64,000 nucleotides of DNA from PMG-095 sp049324695 (GCA_049324695.1 JBMOMJ010000021.1:1-64000), one strand, 5' to 3'; counted from the first letter of the stretch, positions 1 to 8,393 are shown. Numbers and translations: made by a program. Notes: generated by a model from the sequence alone, not told the origin.

Positions 1-127
1 CATATTGGAGTTACGAATCAATATCGATACAAGACGCAAGAGGTGAAATACCGAATGCATTCTCGAACGCAGCGTGGTAGAAAGGGAATTGCGATTCGTT
101 CTAATCAGCGTGTCGCGGGCATCCCGC
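1..127. repeat. 127-bp exact direct repeat, copy 1 (window edge)
   Basis: Bases 1-127 are identical to 310-436. The identity ends exactly at 127/436, where the next bases differ (c against a). The left limit cannot be seen because the window begins here. A length of exactly 127 is a standard largest k-mer of short-read assemblers, so this may be an assembly-graph artefact at a contig end and not a biological duplication. Confidence 0.9.
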
Positions 128-128
128 C

Positions 129-282
129 GCACCGCCGCGTTCGCTTCCTGAATCTCTGCCCCTTTCAAGTCGCGCGCCCGCGCACACGCCCCGCGCCGAG
201 ACCCCCGCCGCCAACACGCGCGCGTCCGCACGCCGTGCTGCACCGCCGCGCTCGCATCCTGAACCTCTGCCCCTTTCAAGTC
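129..282. repeat. 43-bp imperfect repeat pair between the 127-bp copies
   Basis: A 43-bp stretch at 129-171 recurs at 240-282 with about four substitutions. Both copies end in the same ctgcccctttcaagtc string. The period is 111 bp. I see no convincing gene in 128-309. Confidence 0.7.
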
Positions 283-309
283 ACGTGAGCGTCCGCGGGA
301 CTCAAGTCA

Positions 310-436
310 CATATTGGAGTTACGAATCAATATCGATACAAGACGCAAGAGGTGAAATACCGAATGCATTCTCGAACGCAGCGTGGTAGAAAGGGAATTG
401 CGATTCGTTCTAATCAGCGTGTCGCGGGCATCCCGC
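310..436. repeat. 127-bp exact direct repeat, copy 2
   Basis: Second copy of the window-edge repeat, 309 bp downstream of the first. It ends just before the ribosome binding site of the transposase gene, so it forms that gene's upstream region. Confidence 0.9.
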
Positions 437-451
437 ATTTGGAGGAACCTC

Positions 452-1180
452 ATGAGGGTACCGGACTTTTTTCGCCGGCAATTCACGTGCGTGCCGGAAG
501 ATGTGCGTCCTCAGTGGGGCGGCCAACGTGAAGGCGCCGGTCGCAAGCCGGGTCTTGGCCGTCGCAATGTCGCGCACCGGGTGCGGCCTGCTCATCGACC
601 TGACTACCCTGTGCTCGTCACGCTGCGCTCGCATTGTCGCTCGATGCGCACCCAGTTCGTCTTCCCGACGCTGCGCGGCGCTATTGCGGCGGCAAACGCC
701 GCCGGAGGCGATCACTTCCGCGTTTGCGAGTTCAGCGTTCAGGGCAACCATCTCCATCTGCTCGTCGAGGCCGAGTCCGAAGAGCATTTGACTCGTGGCA
801 TTCAAGGCCTTGCCGCGCGCATCGCCAAACGAGTGAATCGCCTCCTGTTTCAGCGGGGTAGGTTCTTCGTCGACCGTCATCATCGCATGCCGCTCACTAC
901 GCCTCGTGCGGTTCGAAACGCTCTCGTTTACGTCCTCGCCAACTTTCGAAAACACGGGCCGTGGCGCCGCGGCACACTCGATCTGTATTCTTCCGCTCCG
1001 TATTTTCTCGGCTTCTCCGAATACAACTGTCTTTCTCCGTGCTCTCAGGAGCCGAATCTCATTCCCCGTGCATTGGCGCCACCAGCAGCTCTGCCAGTCG
1101 CACGCGCGAAGACCTGGCTCCTCTGCGTCGGCTGGAAAGAATTCGGGCTGATTTCTCTGCTCGATCGACCGAAGACTTGA
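452..1180 (+). CDS. REP-associated (Y1/HUH) transposase-like protein
   Basis: A 242-residue protein of the IS200-like tyrosine transposase (TnpA_REP/RAYT) type, single-strand HUH nucleases that act on palindromic DNA. Visible marks are the HUH motif NHLHLLVEAE, a basic helix with QRGRFFVDRHHR, and a later helix with VYVLANFRKH whose Tyr is the expected nucleophile. The ATG at 452 is chosen because GGAGG lies at 441-445 with good spacing; the frame stays open upstream to 383. The C-terminal 60 residues look unlike the family core. No insertion-sequence ends are seen, consistent with a domesticated single gene. Palindromes that could be substrates lie downstream (1322-1466) and at 18.8 and 19.8 kb. 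Family assignment is fairly secure; the link to those palindromes is inference. Confidence 0.8.
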   Translation: MRVPDFFRRQFTCVPEDVRPQWGGQREGAGRKPGLGRRNVAHRVRPAHRPDYPVLVTLRSHCRSMRTQFVFPTLRGAIAAANAAGGDHFRVCEFSVQGNHLHLLVEAESEEHLTRGIQGLAARIAKRVNRLLFQRGRFFVDRHHRMPLTTPRAVRNALVYVLANFRKHGPWRRGTLDLYSSAPYFLGFSEYNCLSPCSQEPNLIPRALAPPAALPVARAKTWLLCVGWKEFGLISLLDRPKT

Positions 1181-1511
1181 CGAGCACCCCTTGGGCCGAG
1201 CGGCGTCTGCGTCACCGTACTGAGGTCATACGCACTGCTCAGAACAACACATTTCGCGGCACCCTTCCGCGATTCGCATCAGCGTAGGAAGGCGTCCCCC
1301 CGCGTAGTGACGCTTTGGGTTGCGCCCCCGCGCGAGCGCTAGCTCGCGTTTGGGGCGCGCGCAGCGCGCAGGCGAAGCCGAGCACGGCGCGGTCGTCCAC
1401 TGAAGACTGACGCCGGAACGCGCCCCTGCGCAGCAATACGCTACGTTGGCGCCCCCGCGCGCCAACTCGAGCTTGACGCGCCTAGCAACGCGCTGGATTG
1501 GCCGCTTGGCG
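1181..1511. other. Gene-free stretch with strong palindromes
   Basis: No credible gene. It contains a nested hairpin at 1322-1358 (outer arms gcgcccc/ggggcgc, inner arms cgcgagc/gctcgcg around loop gcta) and an 8-bp perfect hairpin at 1445-1466 (gttggcgc/gcgccaac). The sequence between them resembles the cgcgcgcagcgcg...cgagcacggc core of the 111-bp elements at 18.8 and 19.8 kb. Confidence 0.6.
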
Positions 1512-1611
1512 NNNNNNNNNNNNNNNNNNNNNNNNNNNNNNNNNNNNNNNNNNNNNNNNNNNNNNNNNNNNNNNNNNNNNNNNNNNNNNNNNNNNNNNNN
1601 NNNNNNNNNNN
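1512..1611. other. Assembly gap (100 Ns)
   Basis: Exactly 100 Ns, the conventional size for a gap of unknown length. It directly abuts a 67-bp tandem repeat, the likely reason the assembly broke here. Confidence 0.99.
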
Positions 1612-1638
1612 GCTACAGCGCGCTCTGGGTCCACAGGG

Positions 1639-1805
1639 CACTGCGCCTAACAGCGCATACGAAGTGCACGGCGCGGCCACGGGTGCACGGCGCGGCCACA
1701 AAGCGCACTGCGCCTAACAGCGCATACGAAGTGCACGGCGCGGCCACGGGTGCACGGCGCGGCCACAAAGCGCACTGCGCCTAACAGCGCATACGAAGTG
1801 CACGG
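1639..1805. repeat. 67-bp tandem repeat, about 2.5 copies
   Basis: The string ctgcgcctaacagcgcatac starts at 1641, 1708 and 1775, a fixed period of 67. Each unit contains gtgcacggcgcggccac twice. The array may continue into the N gap on its left. There is no spacer diversity, so it is not a CRISPR array. Confidence 0.9.
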
Positions 1806-1840
1806 TGCGGTGCCGTGCGTAGCGAGAGTGCGCGAGTGCG

Positions 1841-3703
1841 TTAGATTTTCTTGGGGGTGAGGGCTTCGAGGCGGGAGACGTCGCGGACGGCGCCTTGGGA
1901 GGCGCTGGTGGCGAGTGCGGCGTAGGCACGGAGGTAGGTGCTGACGACTCGTTGGCGGTTGTGGGGAGTGAAGGCTGCGTTGCCACGAGCAAGTTCTTGG
2001 GAGTGGCGATCGGCGAGTTCGGCGTCGGTGACGGCGAGGCGGAGTTTGCGCTCGGGGATGTCGATTTCGATGGGGTCGCCGTCGCGAACGAGGGCGATGA
2101 GTCCGCCTTCGGCTGCCTCGGGGGAGACGTGGCCGATGGAGAGGCCGGAGGTGCCGCCGGAGAAGCGTCCGTCAGTGATGAGTGCGCAGGCTTTGCCGAG
2201 GCCTTTGCTCTTTAGGTAGCTGGTTGGGTAGAGCATTTCCTGCATGCCGGGGCCGCCGCGGGGGCCTTCGTAGCGGATGACGACGATGTCGCCGGCTTTG
2301 ATTTTGTCGCTGAGGATGGCTTCGACGGCTGCGTCTTGGCTTTCGAAGACGCGCGCGGGGCCGCTGAAGCGGAGGATGCTGGCGTCGACGCCGGCGGTTT
2401 TGACGACGGCACCGTGTTCGGCGAGGTTGCCGAAGAGAACTGCGAGTCCACCGTCTTTGGCGTAGGCGTGTTGGAGGTCGCGAATGCAGCCGTTTTCGCG
2501 GTCGAGATCGAGTTCGTCCCAGGTGCGGCTTTGGCTGAAGGGGGTTTGGGTGGGGACACCGCCGGGCGCGGCGCGGAAGAAGGTGCCGACGTCGGGGTTT
2601 CGTTTGACGTCCCAGCGATCGAGGGCGGCGCCGAGGGTCTTTTCGTGAACGGTGGGGGTGTCGCGATGGATTAGGCCGGCGCGATCGAGTTCGCCCAGGA
2701 TGCCCATGACGCCGCCCGCGCGATGGACGTCTTCAATGTGGTATTTTTCGGTGCTGGGCGCGACCTTGCAGAGGTTGGGGACGCGGCGCGAAAGTTTGTC
2801 GATGCAGGAGAGGTCGTAGGGAACGCCGGCTTCTTTGGCTGCGGCGAGGAGGTGAAGGATGGTGTTGGTGGAGCCGCCCATGGCGATGTCGAGCGCCATG
2901 GCGTTTTCGAACGATTGCATGTTGGCGATGGAGCGCGGGAGGACGCTTTCATCGCCGTGTTCGTAGTAGCGTTTGACTAGGTCGACGATGAGGCGGCCGG
3001 CGCGCAAGAAGAGGTCTTTGCGCGCGGAGTGGGTGGCGAGGACGGTGCCGTTGCCCGGAAGCGAGAGGCCGAGTGCCTCGGTGAGGCAGTTCATCGAATT
3101 GGCGGTGAACATGCCGGAACAGGAGCCGCAGGTGGGGCACGCGGAGCGTTCGATGCGCTCGGAGTCGCTGTCGCTAACGCTGGGGTTGCCCGCCGCAACC
3201 ATGGCGTCGATGAGGTCGAGTTTTACGGTTTTGCCCTTGAGTTGGACTTTGCCGGCCTCCATCGGGCCGCCGGAAACGAAGACTGCAGGGATGTTGAGGC
3301 GCATGGAGGCGTTCAACATGCCGGGCGTGATCTTGTCGCAGTTGGAAATGCAGACCATGCCGTCGGCGCAGTGCGCGGAGACCATGGTCTCGACCGAATC
3401 GGCGATGAGCTCGCGCGAGGGCAGGCTGTAAAGCATGCCGCCGTGGCCCATGGCGATGCCGTCGTCGACGGCGACGGTGTGGAACTCACGCGCGATGGCG
3501 CCGGCGCGTTGAATCTCTTCGGCGACCATGCGCCCGAGATCGCGCAGGTGAACGTGGCCAGGAACGAACTCGGTGAAGGAGTTGACGACGGCGATGATGG
3601 GTTTGCCGAAGTCCTCATCGCGCACGCCGGTAGCGCGCCACAACGCGCGTGCGCCGGCCATGTTGCGTCCGTGAGTGGTCGTGCGAGAGCGATATTCGGG
3701 CAT
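1841..3703 (-). CDS. ilvD: Dihydroxy-acid dehydratase
   Basis: A 620-residue IlvD, which dehydrates 2,3-dihydroxy-3-methylbutanoate/pentanoate to 2-oxo acids in valine, leucine and isoleucine synthesis. It matches the enterobacterial type almost from residue 1 (YRSRTTTHGRNMAGARALWR, then GKPIIAVVNSF and VDDGIAMGHGGMLYSLPSRE). The cysteines expected to hold the Fe-S cluster are in CISNCDK and CPTCGSCSGMFTANSMNCL. The length is normal, and the ATG at 3703 fits the family N-terminus. No other ilv or leu gene is in the window, and no leader peptide or attenuator is evident in the 130 bp upstream. Confidence 0.97.
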   Translation of the reverse strand: MPEYRSRTTTHGRNMAGARALWRATGVRDEDFGKPIIAVVNSFTEFVPGHVHLRDLGRMVAEEIQRAGAIAREFHTVAVDDGIAMGHGGMLYSLPSRELIADSVETMVSAHCADGMVCISNCDKITPGMLNASMRLNIPAVFVSGGPMEAGKVQLKGKTVKLDLIDAMVAAGNPSVSDSDSERIERSACPTCGSCSGMFTANSMNCLTEALGLSLPGNGTVLATHSARKDLFLRAGRLIVDLVKRYYEHGDESVLPRSIANMQSFENAMALDIAMGGSTNTILHLLAAAKEAGVPYDLSCIDKLSRRVPNLCKVAPSTEKYHIEDVHRAGGVMGILGELDRAGLIHRDTPTVHEKTLGAALDRWDVKRNPDVGTFFRAAPGGVPTQTPFSQSRTWDELDLDRENGCIRDLQHAYAKDGGLAVLFGNLAEHGAVVKTAGVDASILRFSGPARVFESQDAAVEAILSDKIKAGDIVVIRYEGPRGGPGMQEMLYPTSYLKSKGLGKACALITDGRFSGGTSGLSIGHVSPEAAEGGLIALVRDGDPIEIDIPERKLRLAVTDAELADRHSQELARGNAAFTPHNRQRVVSTYLRAYAALATSASQGAVRDVSRLEALTPKKI

Positions 3704-3756
3704 GGCTCGAGGCTAGCACCAGGCGGTCTTGCGTCCGTCGCTAGTCGGACAATACG

Positions 3757-3777
3757 GTGTTGCGTTTTTTGCAACAC
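3757..3777. terminator. 7-bp hairpin between SDR gene end and ilvD start
   Basis: Perfect arms gtgttgc/gcaacac enclose a gtttttt loop. It lies after the stop of the minus-strand epimerase gene and before ilvD, so it could terminate the first or act in the ilvD leader. No U-run follows on the minus strand, so the role is uncertain. Confidence 0.35.
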
Positions 3778-3835
3778 TGTCGGAGCCGCGCAATCGGCGA
3801 TTTTCGGGGACCCGCGGGGGAACGACGAGGACGCC

Positions 3836-4732
3836 TCACTCGAGCGGGAGCGACGCGAGGTGTACGAGGTGTTCGCGAATGTGCGTGGCGGAATCGAACT
3901 CGAGCCCAAAGTGGCGGCGCATTTTGCCGAGGTCGAAGAGGCACGGTTCGCGCGTGGAGCCTTCCAGGTGAATTTGGCTGTTGGAGCCGGTGATTTCGAT
4001 GGCCTGTTCGGCGATGCGTTGCCACTCGACGAAGGGGGCGCCGAGGCCGTAGTAGACTTCGCGGGTTCGTTCGGAGGCGAGCACCGCAGTGTAGAGGCGC
4101 GCCAAGTCGCCTGCCCAAATGAATTGGGTTCCGTCGCCGCGTTTGAGTGTGATGTCTTCTCCGCGGCGCGCTTGCCGCACGATGTGATGGAAGCGCCGAT
4201 CGGGCTGTGTAGTGGCTCCGGGGGCGACGGGATTGCCGAAGGTGTAGCCCGGTCGGATTACGTTGCAGAGCATGCCGCTCTTGGCGCCGACGGCGAGCAC
4301 GTAGGCTTCGGTCGCGGCCTTGGTGGCGCCGTAGAGGTCACTCGGGCGCGTGGGGTGCGTTTCATCCATGCGCTCGAAGAAGGAGCCGAGCGCGGCGGTG
4401 GATGATGTGTAGATGAACTTGCGCACGCCGGCGTCTAGGCAGGCTTCGAGCAATGAGACGCTAGCGAGTGTGTCGTTTTTTAGCATTTCGGTCGGGGTGT
4501 CGCCCCAACCGAGCGCGACGTGCACGCAGGCGTCGGCGCCGGTGAGTGCTTTGCGAATGCGCTGCGAATCAGCGAGCGTTCCGAGTATGCGTTCGACGCG
4601 CGCATCGTTCGAAAGCGCGGGGTGTTTGTCCGGATTGCGCGCGAGTACGACCAGCTCGTGGCCCTCGCTGAGCAACGCTTGCGCGACGTACGAACCGATG
4701 AAGCCGGTAGCGCCGGTAAGAAAGATCTTCAC
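3836..4732 (-). CDS. NAD(P)-dependent epimerase/dehydratase (extended SDR)
   Basis: A 298-residue extended short-chain dehydrogenase/reductase. The N-terminus has the Rossmann nucleotide motif TGATGFIG (residues 6-13), followed by LARNP after strand 2. The catalytic pair is in YGATKAATE (YxxxK), with the Ser region in IYTSSTAALG. The C-terminal half carries the usual substrate-loop motif VIRPGYTFG. The size suits a nucleotide-sugar epimerase or flavonol-reductase-like member; the substrate cannot be read from sequence. It runs in the same direction as ilvD with a 132-bp gap, so they need not be co-transcribed. Confidence 0.88.
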   Translation of the reverse strand: MKIFLTGATGFIGSYVAQALLSEGHELVVLARNPDKHPALSNDARVERILGTLADSQRIRKALTGADACVHVALGWGDTPTEMLKNDTLASVSLLEACLDAGVRKFIYTSSTAALGSFFERMDETHPTRPSDLYGATKAATEAYVLAVGAKSGMLCNVIRPGYTFGNPVAPGATTQPDRRFHHIVRQARRGEDITLKRGDGTQFIWAGDLARLYTAVLASERTREVYYGLGAPFVEWQRIAEQAIEITGSNSQIHLEGSTREPCLFDLGKMRRHFGLEFDSATHIREHLVHLASLPLE

Positions 4733-4855
4733 GAGCGAACTCCTCGCTGGATCACGCTAGCAATCGCACTCGGGCGCGAGGCGGAATCGCTGCGCAGAAT
4801 CTACGCGATTTGACTCAATTGGCGTTCGTGCTGCGCCCTGGCGTGGTGCGGTATT

Positions 4856-5824
4856 TCAGTTCACGCACGCGGCGTACAGCGTGCCGTCGATGCGCCTGAA
4901 AGTTTCGCAGCTCGTGAAACCGAAGTCTTTGCAGTCGACGCTGTAGGGCGCGCCGCCGTAACAGAAGCTGAGCTTCGAGCCAGAGCAGCTCTCGCTACAG
5001 TTGTCCCAGTCGCGCGCAGCGCAGCCGGGCGCCAAACAGAACGCCGATTCGGGGTCGCAACCGAGGCCAACCCCGCCGCAATTGGACTCGTACAGCTTGC
5101 CGTCCACGCACTGCGCCGAGACCGCGCCAACACAGGAGAGGGCGTCGGCGCCGCAGCTCGGCAAGGGATCGCGACAGCCGGCGTTGCTGCCCGCTTCCTC
5201 TTCACAGGTGCCACCTCCGATAGAGCAGTCGCGCCCGAATCCTTTGCCTGCGTGGCACTCGTATAAAACGTGCGGTGACGCGCAGTGAAATCGCCCGGCG
5301 GCCTCCTTGCAACCGGAGAGCACTTGGCAACGCGCACGTTTGCCAATCACCGGGTCGTCGTAGAGTGCGCAGGTGCCGCCGTAGGTCTGGCAGTCGACCT
5401 CGTAGCCCTCGACACAGTTGATCACGCGCGTGCCATCGCATTTCCAAGCGCCGTCCTCGGGCGCACACGGCTTCGCGCTCCAGGCCTCGCCGGTGCAACG
5501 CGCGATGTCGTCGCACGTGGTCGCGCCGCGGCAATCCGATGTTTTGAAGGTTTGCTGCGTATCGAGCGTGACACACGTCGAAATCACATCGAGCGGGTCG
5601 AACGGCGTGCAACTTACTTTCAGTACGCACGAACGCACCACCTCCGAGTTCACCGCGAAGCGCGTGTGGTCGCAGCCAATCGCGTCGGGAAGCGCAAAAG
5701 CACCCGATTGGCTAACCTGTACTTCTACCAGAGGGTCGCTATCACAAGCGCCGGCGAGGAGCGCCAGCGCGAACAGACCCGCCGCGATCGCGCGAGTCGC
5801 CGAGAGCAAAGGCATCTTAGACAC
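4856..5824 (-). CDS. Cysteine-rich secreted lipoprotein, unknown function
   Basis: A 322-residue protein with a signal peptide ending LALLAGAC, so probably lipidated at Cys27. The mature part has more than 30 cysteines in loosely repeated blocks such as C-x-G-x(n)-C...ALYDDPV and CGG(V/G)G-like loops, suggesting several disulfide-stabilised modules. Such Cys-rich surface lipoproteins are common in Myxococcota. I recognise no catalytic motif. It stands alone, 128 bp from the divergent MFS gene. Confidence 0.75.
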   Translation of the reverse strand: MSKMPLLSATRAIAAGLFALALLAGACDSDPLVEVQVSQSGAFALPDAIGCDHTRFAVNSEVVRSCVLKVSCTPFDPLDVISTCVTLDTQQTFKTSDCRGATTCDDIARCTGEAWSAKPCAPEDGAWKCDGTRVINCVEGYEVDCQTYGGTCALYDDPVIGKRARCQVLSGCKEAAGRFHCASPHVLYECHAGKGFGRDCSIGGGTCEEEAGSNAGCRDPLPSCGADALSCVGAVSAQCVDGKLYESNCGGVGLGCDPESAFCLAPGCAARDWDNCSESCSGSKLSFCYGGAPYSVDCKDFGFTSCETFRRIDGTLYAACVN

Positions 5825-5952
5825 TAGCGCAAGTTCGCGTGCGGTCGTGCCGAGTTTGTTACCCTAACGTGGTATGCAGGTGCCCAAACATTTCGCGTGC
5901 GGTGGACAACCTTCCAAACGGCCTTAGGTGAAAGTTCGCTGCGGTTTCGCCG

Positions 5953-7227
5953 ATGCAATCAGTTTTCTCTCCCTATCAGAAATTCGTCGTCGCGCTGCTC
6001 GCGTTTCTCCAGTTCACGATCGTGCTCGACTTCATGATCATGGGGCCGCTCGGCGCGCTCTTGATGCCAGACTTGGGGATCTCTACGGAGCAGTTCGGCA
6101 AGGTGGTGTCCGCGTACGCTTTCAGTGCGGGCGCGTCCGGGTTGCTCGCAGCGGGGTTCGCGGACCGCTTCGATCGCAAGAAGCTGCTTTTGTTCTTTTA
6201 TACGGGATTTGTGGTCGGAACGCTGCTCTGCGGCATCGCCAACGCGTATTGGTTCCTGTTGGCTGCGCGTATCATCACGGGACTGTTCGGCGGCGTGATC
6301 GGCTCGATCAGCATGGCCATCATTGCAGATCTGTTTCCCATCGAGGTGCGCGGGCGCGTCATGGGTACGGTGCAAACGGCGTTCGCAGCGAGCCAGGTGC
6401 TGGGGATCCCATTGGGGGTGATGCTCTCCAACAAGTGGGGTTGGCACGCGCCGTTCCTGATGATTGTGGCCATTAGTTCGTTGGTTGGCGCGCTAATCGT
6501 GACCAAGCTGCAGCCAATCGACGCGCATCTCAAATTGGGTCGCCCTGGAGATCCGTTCGGGCACTTGAAGAGGACCGTGACGCAGGGCCGCTATTTGCGG
6601 ACCTTCGCAGCGACCATGCTGCTCGCGACGGGCGGCTTCATGCTGATGCCATTCGGCAGCGCCTTCAGCGTCAACAATATGGGAGTGTCGCTGAGCGATC
6701 TGACCTGGGTTTACCTAGTGACAGGCATCGTCAGCTTCATCGCCGGACCTTTGCTGGGTCGCCTCGCCGATCGCGTCGGTAAGTACCGCGTATTCTTCGC
6801 GGGCTCGTTGGTGGGCATGGCGCTGGTTTGGTATTTCTGCCGACTCGGCATCACGCCGTTGTGGCTCGTGATGTTGCTGAATGCGGTGCTGTTCATCTCG
6901 ATCACGTCACGCATCATCTCGGCGCAGGCGCTCATCTCGGCCATTCCGGATTTGGCGGATCGCGGCGCGTTCATGGCGGTCAACGCATCGATGCAGCAAC
7001 TCTCGGGTGGTGTCGCTGCGTGGGCGGCTGGGCTCATCGTGGTGCAAACCGCGAATGGTAAGCTGGAGCACTACGGCACGCTGGGAGACGTGGTGGTCGT
7101 GGCCATGCTCATCACGCTGGTTTTGATGTACCCGATTCACCGTGCGGTGCTTCGCAAGCAGCACGCGGCGGCGATGGCTCCTGCTGCAACCACGTCGCCC
7201 GCCGCAGCGCCAATCGCTTCCGAGTGA
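5953..7227 (+). CDS. MFS transporter (DHA1-like)
   Basis: A 424-residue inner-membrane protein with about 12 hydrophobic segments, matching the major facilitator superfamily. The motif A loop between TM2 and TM3 is GFADRFDRKKLLLF, and the second-half equivalent is GRLADRVGKYRVFF. An early Asp within TM1 (VLDFMIMGPLG) is typical of proton-driven drug/H+ antiporters of the DHA1 group. The C-terminal tail is Ala/Pro/Thr-rich. The substrate is unknown. The gene is convergent with the AraC regulator (7 bp between stops), so that regulator is not an obvious partner. No clear ribosome binding site precedes the ATG. Confidence 0.9.
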   Translation: MQSVFSPYQKFVVALLAFLQFTIVLDFMIMGPLGALLMPDLGISTEQFGKVVSAYAFSAGASGLLAAGFADRFDRKKLLLFFYTGFVVGTLLCGIANAYWFLLAARIITGLFGGVIGSISMAIIADLFPIEVRGRVMGTVQTAFAASQVLGIPLGVMLSNKWGWHAPFLMIVAISSLVGALIVTKLQPIDAHLKLGRPGDPFGHLKRTVTQGRYLRTFAATMLLATGGFMLMPFGSAFSVNNMGVSLSDLTWVYLVTGIVSFIAGPLLGRLADRVGKYRVFFAGSLVGMALVWYFCRLGITPLWLVMLLNAVLFISITSRIISAQALISAIPDLADRGAFMAVNASMQQLSGGVAAWAAGLIVVQTANGKLEHYGTLGDVVVVAMLITLVLMYPIHRAVLRKQHAAAMAPAATTSPAAAPIASE

Positions 7228-7234
7228 AGTGCGT

Positions 7235-8092
7235 TCAGCGTGCTCGCGAAGCGGAGCCGCTCTTCTTAGTCGGCTCGAGCGTCATGTATTGGAGAGGTGT
7301 GACTCCCACGAGCTGCTTGAAATGGCGCGAGAAATGGCTTTGATCGACGAAGCCGAAATCTTCTGCCACCTCGGCGGGTCGGCGCCCTGCGCGCAACGCG
7401 CGTTGTGCAAGACCGATGCGAACGCGCAGCTGATACGCGTGGGGCGGCAGGCCGTAAACACGCTTGAAGGCTCGCAGCACCTGAAATCGGCTGAGCCCTG
7501 ACTGTTCCGAGAGCGCCGCGAGATCCGTGCGAGCCAGCGGATCGAAGTGCAGCTGCTCCCGTACGCGCTCGACGCCCGCTGCATCTACCGAGGTTTCTGC
7601 AGCCGGTAGCACCTCGCTGAGCTCACGCACGGCCGTTCCGAGAAAGAGCGAGAGCGCAGACTGGAGCTCCAGCGCCGATGTTCCGGGATTGAGCAGCCGA
7701 AATACATCGCCGAGCTTCGTCGCGAGCTGATTCGACATCTTGCTCACGCGACGGAACTGCACACGGCTCAAACTCATTCCATGCTCGCGCAACGCTTGGT
7801 CGAGGACTTCCGGTTCGACGACCAGCGCGCTGCCGCCCCCTGCGCGGTACACGCGGGGCGTGGAGAAAACTTCGCCCGGATACGAGCAGAATACGTCGCC
7901 AGGGGAGAGCCGCTCCTGATGACGGCGATATACGATGTCTCCCTGCCACGTCGTCGGCGTCAGAAATTCGTAGCCGAGACTGAAGCAGCGCCAATGGCGC
8001 GCCGAGCCCTCCACGTCCCTGACTTCGACGCCGGGAAGCTCCGCACGTCGCCGGAATACGACCGTTTCCTGTGCACCGCTCTCGCTTGCCAT
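7235..8092 (-). CDS. AraC-family transcriptional regulator
   Basis: A 285-residue DNA-binding regulator. Residues about 10-150 form an AraC-type cupin-like sensing domain (SPGDVFCSYPGEVF). Residues about 170-275 are the double helix-turn-helix, with LAALSEQSGLSRFQVLRAFKRVYGL and the signature GFVDQSHFSRHFKQLVGVTP. The ligand and targets are unknown. Its promoter must lie in 8093-8240, beside the structured element at 8241-8390. Confidence 0.93.
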   Translation of the reverse strand: MASESGAQETVVFRRRAELPGVEVRDVEGSARHWRCFSLGYEFLTPTTWQGDIVYRRHQERLSPGDVFCSYPGEVFSTPRVYRAGGGSALVVEPEVLDQALREHGMSLSRVQFRRVSKMSNQLATKLGDVFRLLNPGTSALELQSALSLFLGTAVRELSEVLPAAETSVDAAGVERVREQLHFDPLARTDLAALSEQSGLSRFQVLRAFKRVYGLPPHAYQLRVRIGLAQRALRAGRRPAEVAEDFGFVDQSHFSRHFKQLVGVTPLQYMTLEPTKKSGSASRAR

Positions 8093-8240
8093 GCCTTACG
8101 CCCCAACCTGCTTGCAGCAACGCGCTGAAAGCTCGCAACTCGGCAAGTACCATTTCGCTGCGCGCGAGCGATAGTCGCTTTCAACCACGCACGCGCGAAT
8201 GATCCGCAACGCGACTGCAAGGATCGACCATCGACGCAAA

Positions 8241-8304
8241 CAGTGCAGCAACCGCTGCACTGCGGACGCGAAGCGGACGCTGGGGTCTGGGGCGCCCGCC
8301 CCAG
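8241..8304. other. Two perfect hairpins upstream of the cloverleaf
   Basis: The first hairpin has 9-bp arms cagtgcagc/gctgcactg (8241-8249 and 8254-8262) with loop aacc. The second has 8-bp arms ctggggcg/cgccccag (8287-8294 and 8297-8304) with a 2-nt gap. Between them an 8-bp direct repeat gcggacgc occurs twice around gaa. Together with the cloverleaf this makes 150 bp of almost continuous structure in the 300-bp gap between the AraC gene and glgA. Confidence 0.75.
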
Positions 8305-8316
8305 CCACAAACTCGG

Positions 8317-8390
8317 GCTAGTGCACTCCTGCGAAGCGGGACAATCATCGCCAGATGATTGCGCTCACGCCTAGTGAGCGGTGCACTAGC
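8317..8390. other. 74-nt perfectly tiled cloverleaf element
   Basis: Outer arms gctagtgcac (8317-8326) and gtgcactagc (8381-8390) pair over 10 bp. Inside them three hairpins abut with no unpaired base at the junction: tcctgc-gaa-gcggga (8327-8341, one T-G wobble), caatcatc-gcca-gatgattg (8342-8361) and cgctcac-gccta-gtgagcg (8362-8380). All bases outside the loops pair. It starts 3 nt after the glgA stop codon. The wobble pairs only when read as plus-strand RNA; the minus strand would have an A-C mismatch there. It lacks tRNA features. It may be a folded single-strand DNA element, an untranslated RNA or a mobile palindrome; which is not known. Confidence 0.8.
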
Positions 8391-8393
8391 GAA

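Noticed and set aside
410..955. Minus-strand frame opposite the transposase
   Set aside because: It has no recognisable family and lies over the HUH motif region of the supported gene.
1639..1805. 67-bp tandem array as a CRISPR
   Set aside because: Units are contiguous with no unique spacers, and no cas gene is present.
3704..3835. Branched-chain leader peptide or attenuator before ilvD
   Set aside because: No short frame rich in Ile, Leu or Val codons and no terminator/antiterminator pair could be seen.
3029..4405. Long plus-strand open frame (458 codons) over ilvD and the epimerase gene
   Set aside because: It is antisense to two well-supported genes, has no family pattern and shows the composition expected of a GC-rich shadow frame.
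8317..8390. Cloverleaf as a tRNA gene
   Set aside because: The acceptor stem is 10 bp, loops are 3, 4 and 5 nt, and there is no T-psi-C or D-loop consensus, no 7-nt anticodon loop and no CCA end.
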